This document shows positions 61,317 through 64,000 of a stretch of 64,000 bases of DNA, piece after piece. Within the stretch, counting starts at the first letter, position 1; the number at the start of each line of letters is the position of its first letter. Made by a program: the position numbers and the translations under genes. This DNA comes from JALZKA01 sp963717635 (lineage in GTDB: Bacteria > Actinomycetota > Thermoleophilia > Solirubrobacterales > 70-9), in contig OY970347.1 of NCBI GenBank assembly GCA_963717635.1, forward strand, positions 1,178,001 to 1,242,000. The letters are read 5' to 3'. Under the pieces are notes generated by a model. That model was not told where the DNA came from. It did no database searches and worked only from the letters and a program-made list of their open reading frames with translations.

Positions 61317-61965
61317 CACCGGGGGACGTCGCCGGCGGCTGGTCGAGCTCTACCGCGAGGTGGCTACCTGTGCCCGCTGCCCGCTGGCGGAGACCAGGAC
61401 CAAGGCCGTGTTCGGCGCCGGCAACGCGGACGCCGACCTGATGTTCGTGGGCGAGGCACCCGGCGCCGAGGAGGACCGGCAGGGCCTGCCGTTCGTCGGA
61501 CGAGCGGGGCAGCTCCTCGCGGAGCTCCTGGATGAGATCGGCCTCAGCCGCGAGGACGTGTTCATCGCGAACGTCCTGAAGAGCCGGCCGCCCGGCAACC
61601 GCGACCCCCTGCCGGCCGAGATCGACGCCTGCCAGCCGTATCTGTGGCGCCAGGTCGAGCTGATCGAGCCGCGCGTGATCGCAACCCTCGGCAACTTCGC
61701 GACGAAGCTTTTGAGCGGAAGCCCGACCGGGATCACGCGCGTGCGCGGGATGCCGCAGGTCCACGACCTGGGTGGCCGGACGGTGTTTCTGTTCCCTCTC
61801 TTGCACCCGGCCGCGGCGCTCCGGACCCCGGCGATGAAGGACGCGCTGCGTGAGGACTTCGCGAAGCTGCCCGCGCTGCTCACCGAGGTTCTTCCTGACC
61901 GGGAGCCCGTTGCCGATCAGCCGGAAGCGGAGTCGGCCGACCAGCTCGATCTTTTCTCCCCATGA
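61309..61965 (+). CDS. Uracil-DNA glycosylase, family 4-like, with one Fe-S ligand replaced
   Basis: Removes uracil from DNA (218 residues). FVGEAPGAEEDRQGLPFVGR is motif 1 (GEAPG-x-E), and LFPLLHPAAALR carries the HPA motif 2 His. Family 4 enzymes bind a 4Fe-4S cluster through four cysteines; here Cys21, Cys24 and Cys108 align with the ligands at 14, 17 and 101 of the Thermus enzyme, with a constant offset of 7, but position 92 (third ligand, KCRPP) is Ser (NVLKSRPPGNR). GTG 61309 overlaps the FmdB-like stop. Followed by tsaE after 4 bases. Confidence 0.9.
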   Translation: MTDTGGRRRRLVELYREVATCARCPLAETRTKAVFGAGNADADLMFVGEAPGAEEDRQGLPFVGRAGQLLAELLDEIGLSREDVFIANVLKSRPPGNRDPLPAEIDACQPYLWRQVELIEPRVIATLGNFATKLLSGSPTGITRVRGMPQVHDLGGRTVFLFPLLHPAAALRTPAMKDALREDFAKLPALLTEVLPDREPVADQPEAESADQLDLFSP

Positions 61966-61969
61966 GCCG

Positions 61970-62383
61970 GTGAGCCCGCAGCGGACGTCGGGGCCGGGGG
62001 AGACCGAGGCCCTGGCGGCAGAGCTCGCGGCCGGGTTGGAACCCGGCGACGTGATCCTGGTCGTGGGCGAGGTGGGGGCCGGGAAGACGACCTTTGTCCG
62101 CGGAGCCTGTCGCGCGCTCGGGGTCACCGAACCGGTCGTCTCGCCGACATTCACGATCGGCCGCCGCTATCGCGGCCGGGTCCCGGTCTCGCACCTCGAC
62201 CTCTATCGGCTCGACGACCCGGCGAGCGAGGATCCGGGCCTGCTCGACGACTATCTCACGGAGGACGCCGTCGCGTTCGTGGAATGGCCGGGCGCGGCAG
62301 CCGCGGCGCTGGATCGCGTTGCCGCCCGCGTGACCATCGAACACGCGGGCGGCGATCACCGCCTGGTTTCCGTTGCGACCTAG
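61970..62383 (+). CDS. tsaE: tRNA t6A-modification ATPase TsaE
   Basis: ATPase (137 residues) supporting threonylcarbamoyl-adenosine synthesis on tRNA. Walker A VVGEVGAGKTTFVRGACRAL, then VSPTFTIGRRYRGR (the SPTFT switch), VSHLDLYRLDDPASEDPGLL and VAFVEWPGAAAAALD are the family marks. GTG 61970 is chosen 4 bases after the glycosylase stop. tsaB lies 1 kb further on. Its end overlaps the minus-strand lipoprotein by 4 bases. Confidence 0.93.
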   Translation: MSPQRTSGPGETEALAAELAAGLEPGDVILVVGEVGAGKTTFVRGACRALGVTEPVVSPTFTIGRRYRGRVPVSHLDLYRLDDPASEDPGLLDDYLTEDAVAFVEWPGAAAAALDRVAARVTIEHAGGDHRLVSVAT

Positions 62384-62724
62384 TAGCCGGCGTCCTCGAG
62401 CTGCTGCTGCGCGTCCTCGAGCGCCTTATCGGCTTCGTCCTGAGCTTCCTCGAGCGCCGCGTCGACGTCACCCTCGTCAATTGCGTTGTTGACATCGTCG
62501 AGCGTCTCTTGGGCCTGGCCCTGAGCGTCGTCGACCGCCTCCTGGGCGTCCGCGGGCAGGTCCTCTTGGAGCTCGTCGACCTGCTTCTGAATCTGGTCAG
62601 CCGCCTGCTGCGCATCATCGTCGTCACCGCAGCCTGCCCAGCCGATCCCGGCGGCCGCGAAGGCAAGCGACGTGACAACCGCGGCCCTTCGCCGGCCGAT
62701 CATCCCGCTCTTTTTCGTCGTCAT
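62380..62724 (-). CDS. Acidic helical lipoprotein
   Basis: A 114-residue protein with a basic N-terminus, signal helix (AAVVTSLAFAAAGIGWAGC) and probable lipidated Cys near 28, followed by GDDDD. The rest is one long Ala/Asp/Glu/Gln helix of heptad type (QAADQIQKQVDELQEDLPAD, ALEEAQDEADKALEDAQQQL). ATG 62724 has GAGGGAGA just upstream. Divergent from another GDDDD lipoprotein at 62888. Function unknown. Confidence 0.75.
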   Translation of the reverse strand: MTTKKSGMIGRRRAAVVTSLAFAAAGIGWAGCGDDDDAQQAADQIQKQVDELQEDLPADAQEAVDDAQGQAQETLDDVNNAIDEGDVDAALEEAQDEADKALEDAQQQLEDAGY

Positions 62725-62823
62725 CTTTGTCTCCCTCTCCGGAATTCCAGGATCAACTCGTGAAAATCCTAGTAAGACCCATGTGACCCTCGCGAAGTCG
62801 CCGTCGCGTCCTGGGCGGGCATG

Positions 62824-62829
62824 TAGGCT
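62824..62829 (+). promoter_or_regulatory. Possible -10 box of the lipoprotein gene at 62888
   Basis: TAGGCT would give a leader of about 50 bases that includes the AAAGGGGAG ribosome binding site (62871-62879). TAGATA at 62859 is an alternative. Confidence 0.35.
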
Positions 62830-62887
62830 CACGTCCGCGCTGGCATCGCCGGCGGGGATAGATATCGATCAAAGGGGAGTGACCTAC

Positions 62888-63292
62888 ATGGTCAAGCGAC
62901 TATGGCCAGTACTGATCGCCTTGCTGGCGTGCGGCCTGATCGCCGCAGGCTGCGGCGATGATGACGACGACAGCGGCGACGATTCGGCGGCGACCACCGA
63001 GGAAGCCACCACCGAGGACTCGGGCACCGCGCCCGATACCGGAGACGCGGACGTCGACGCGGCGGTTCAGAGCGCGATCGACGCCTGCAAGCAGAGCGTG
63101 GGCGCGACCCCCGGCCTGGAGGCGGACACCGTCGCCGACCTCGAGGGTCTGTGTGATGAGGCGGCCAGCGGCGACGTCGAGGACGCCCAGGCGGCCGGCG
63201 TAGAGGTGTGCAAGGCGATTGCCGAGGACACCGTTCCCGAGGGCTCGGCCCGCGATACCGCGGTCTCAGCCTGCGAGTCGGCAGCTCCGTAA
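62888..63292 (+). CDS. Small acidic lipoprotein with cysteine-containing C-terminal domain
   Basis: A 134-residue lipoprotein: VKRLWPVLIALLACGLIAAG then Cys-Gly-Asp-rich run, a Thr/Glu/Asp linker, and a C-terminal domain (about 60-134) with four cysteines (IDACKQS, GLCDEAA, VEVCKAI, SACESAA) spaced for two disulfides. The strong ribosome binding site AAAGGGGAG, 8 bases upstream, decides the ATG at 62888. It is unusual here in having a leader and a classical ribosome binding site. Function unknown. Confidence 0.78.
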   Translation: MVKRLWPVLIALLACGLIAAGCGDDDDDSGDDSAATTEEATTEDSGTAPDTGDADVDAAVQSAIDACKQSVGATPGLEADTVADLEGLCDEAASGDVEDAQAAGVEVCKAIAEDTVPEGSARDTAVSACESAAP

Positions 63293-63315
63293 CCTCGTAA
63301 GCGAACTCGCGACGG

Positions 63316-63340
63316 GGGTCCGCCGCTTCGCGGCGGGCCC
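63316..63340 (+). terminator. Hairpin between the lipoprotein gene and tsaB
   Basis: GGGTCCGCCGC-TTC-GCGGCGGGCCC forms an 11-bp stem (one G-T pair) 23 bases after the lipoprotein stop. No T-tract follows. Confidence 0.55.
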
Positions 63341-63368
63341 TCGTCCGTGTTCCGGGTCGGTGCGGCCG

Positions 63369-63374
63369 TAGGCT
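63369..63374 (+). promoter_or_regulatory. -10 box of tsaB, leaderless
   Basis: TAGGCT ends exactly 6 bases before the ATG at 63381. Confidence 0.5.
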
Positions 63375-63380
63375 CTGGCC

Positions 63381-64000
63381 ATGGGCCAGATCGGACCGAA
63401 CGGCGGCACCCCCGAGGCGATCCTGGGCTTCGACACGTCAACCTCCGAGTTGACCGTCGCACTGACCCGCGGAGACGATCTGATTGCCGAGCGCGAAGCC
63501 GGCCCGGACGCTGACGGCCGGCCTCGTCATGCGACCGCGCTGTTGCCTGCCGTGGAGGCGGCCATCGCCGCGGGCGACGGCTGGGAGGGCGTCACCCGGA
63601 TCGCGGTCGGGGTGGGTCCGGGGACGTTCACCGGCCTGCGGATCGGCGTCAGCACCGCGCGGGCGCTCGCGCAGGCACGCGACGTGGGCCTGTCGGGGGT
63701 CTCGTCCCTGGCGGCGCTCGCCGTGGGGGCGGATGCGGATCTGGAGCCTGGTCGTCCGCGACTCGCGGTTCTGGACGCCAAGCGAGGCGAGGCGTTCGCC
63801 GCCCTCTATGACGCTGCGGGGTCCGAGCTGTGGCCCGCCTGGGTCGGGCCTCCCGACACGCTGGCCGACCGGGTCGCGGGGCTCGAAACCGAGCCGCTGG
63901 CCGTCGGGGAGGGCTCGGTACGATTTCGTGATCAGCTCGAGGCCGCCGGAGCGTTGGTCCCAGCGGCTGGCCACCCGGCGCACAGGCTGCGGGCGCGACA
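63381..64000 (+). CDS. tsaB: tRNA t6A-modification protein TsaB, 3' end cut off by the window
   Basis: Partner of TsaD in the threonylcarbamoyl-adenosine complex. The frame is open from ATG 63381 to the end of the window (206 codons). AILGFDTSTSELTVALTRGD is the ASKHA-fold phosphate-1 strand, HATALLPAVEAAIAAGDGWE the helix, and VGVGPGTFTGLRIGVSTARA the family signature GPGSFTGLRIG. LAVLDAKRGEAFAALYDAAG is the DARR/K motif. Only the last part is missing. Confidence 0.93.
   Translation, partial: MGQIGPNGGTPEAILGFDTSTSELTVALTRGDDLIAEREAGPDADGRPRHATALLPAVEAAIAAGDGWEGVTRIAVGVGPGTFTGLRIGVSTARALAQARDVGLSGVSSLAALAVGADADLEPGRPRLAVLDAKRGEAFAALYDAAGSELWPAWVGPPDTLADRVAGLETEPLAVGEGSVRFRDQLEAAGALVPAAGHPAHRLRAR

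Overview
The window is a densely packed, very GC-rich (roughly 70%) bacterial chromosome segment. Gene content, frequent GTG/TTG starts, a bacterial-type LeuRS, proofreading-deficient polA, ACT-domain malic enzyme, an actinobacterial-style phosphofructokinase, paired small MaoC dehydratases and many TAnnnT -10 boxes a few bases from start codons point to an Actinomycetota genome, most plausibly the deep class Thermoleophilia (Solirubrobacterales-like). That placement is inference from protein style, not a database match. No rRNA, tRNA, CRISPR array, insertion sequence or prophage is visible. No gene-free stretch exceeds 300 bases; the largest gaps are 53072-53302 (SOS box, uvrA promoter, a doubtful minus-strand ORF) and 9619-9830 (a CRP-type operator and leader of an M23 peptidase gene).

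Layout. 1-9618: end of leuS, cupin, acyP, competence genes comEA-comEC, holA, convergent rpsT, and murJ behind a 13-codon leader ORF. 9619-21705: M23 peptidase, lepA, a SnoaL-like protein, two MaoC dehydratase subunits, a PrxQ-type peroxiredoxin, hrcA-dnaJ-prmA, murI, yqeY-like, phoH-ybeY-era. 21529-24091 (minus): cytochrome bd oxidase cydA-cydB plus an unannotated 58-residue membrane protein coupled to cydB. 24127-34857: hisIE, trpE, trpG, an HD-GYP/LuxR regulator, a methyltransferase, trpD, trpC, an HtrA protease, trpF, a tiny ORF, trpB and trpA, so the tryptophan pathway is complete (trpE,G,D,C,F,B,A) but interrupted by three non-trp genes. 34869-43424: a 53-residue membrane protein, a predicted PPi-type phosphofructokinase, a shortened binding-protein lipoprotein, an epimerase, malic enzyme, polA, a YdcZ-like protein and an FAD reductase. 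43516-48468: rpsA, coaE, a lytic transglycosylase, and a large polytopic membrane protein behind a second copy of the 13-codon leader ORF. 48473-57692: DoxX-like/zincin pair, uvrB, a transporter remnant, a coiled-coil protein, uvrA with a perfect LexA box, an acyltransferase, a lipoprotein and a DUF378 protein. 57779-60877 (minus): panB, panD, panC and a DUF2520 protein. 61038-64000: FmdB-like, uracil-DNA glycosylase lacking one Fe-S ligand, tsaE, two divergent acidic lipoproteins, and the start of tsaB.

How the genes work together. Most are housekeeping: translation and its repair (leuS, lepA, era, ybeY, rpsA, rpsT, prmA, tsaE/tsaB), cell wall (murJ, murI, M23 peptidase, lytic transglycosylase), DNA repair (uvrA, uvrB, polA, udg), heat shock (hrcA, dnaJ), tryptophan, histidine and pantothenate/CoA synthesis (panB, panD, panC, coaE), and respiration (cydAB). 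Neighbouring genes are often coupled through ATGA/GTGA/TGATG overlaps.

The most unusual signal is a pair of near-identical 13-codon ORFs, MSDSLAKRAWPPW-stop before murJ and MSDSVAKLRWPPW-stop before the polytopic protein at 46159, with a related but frame-shifted copy between trpF and trpB. Each has a C-run followed by an AAGGG that could base-pair, suggesting a leader-peptide switch not matched by any regulatory class I know.
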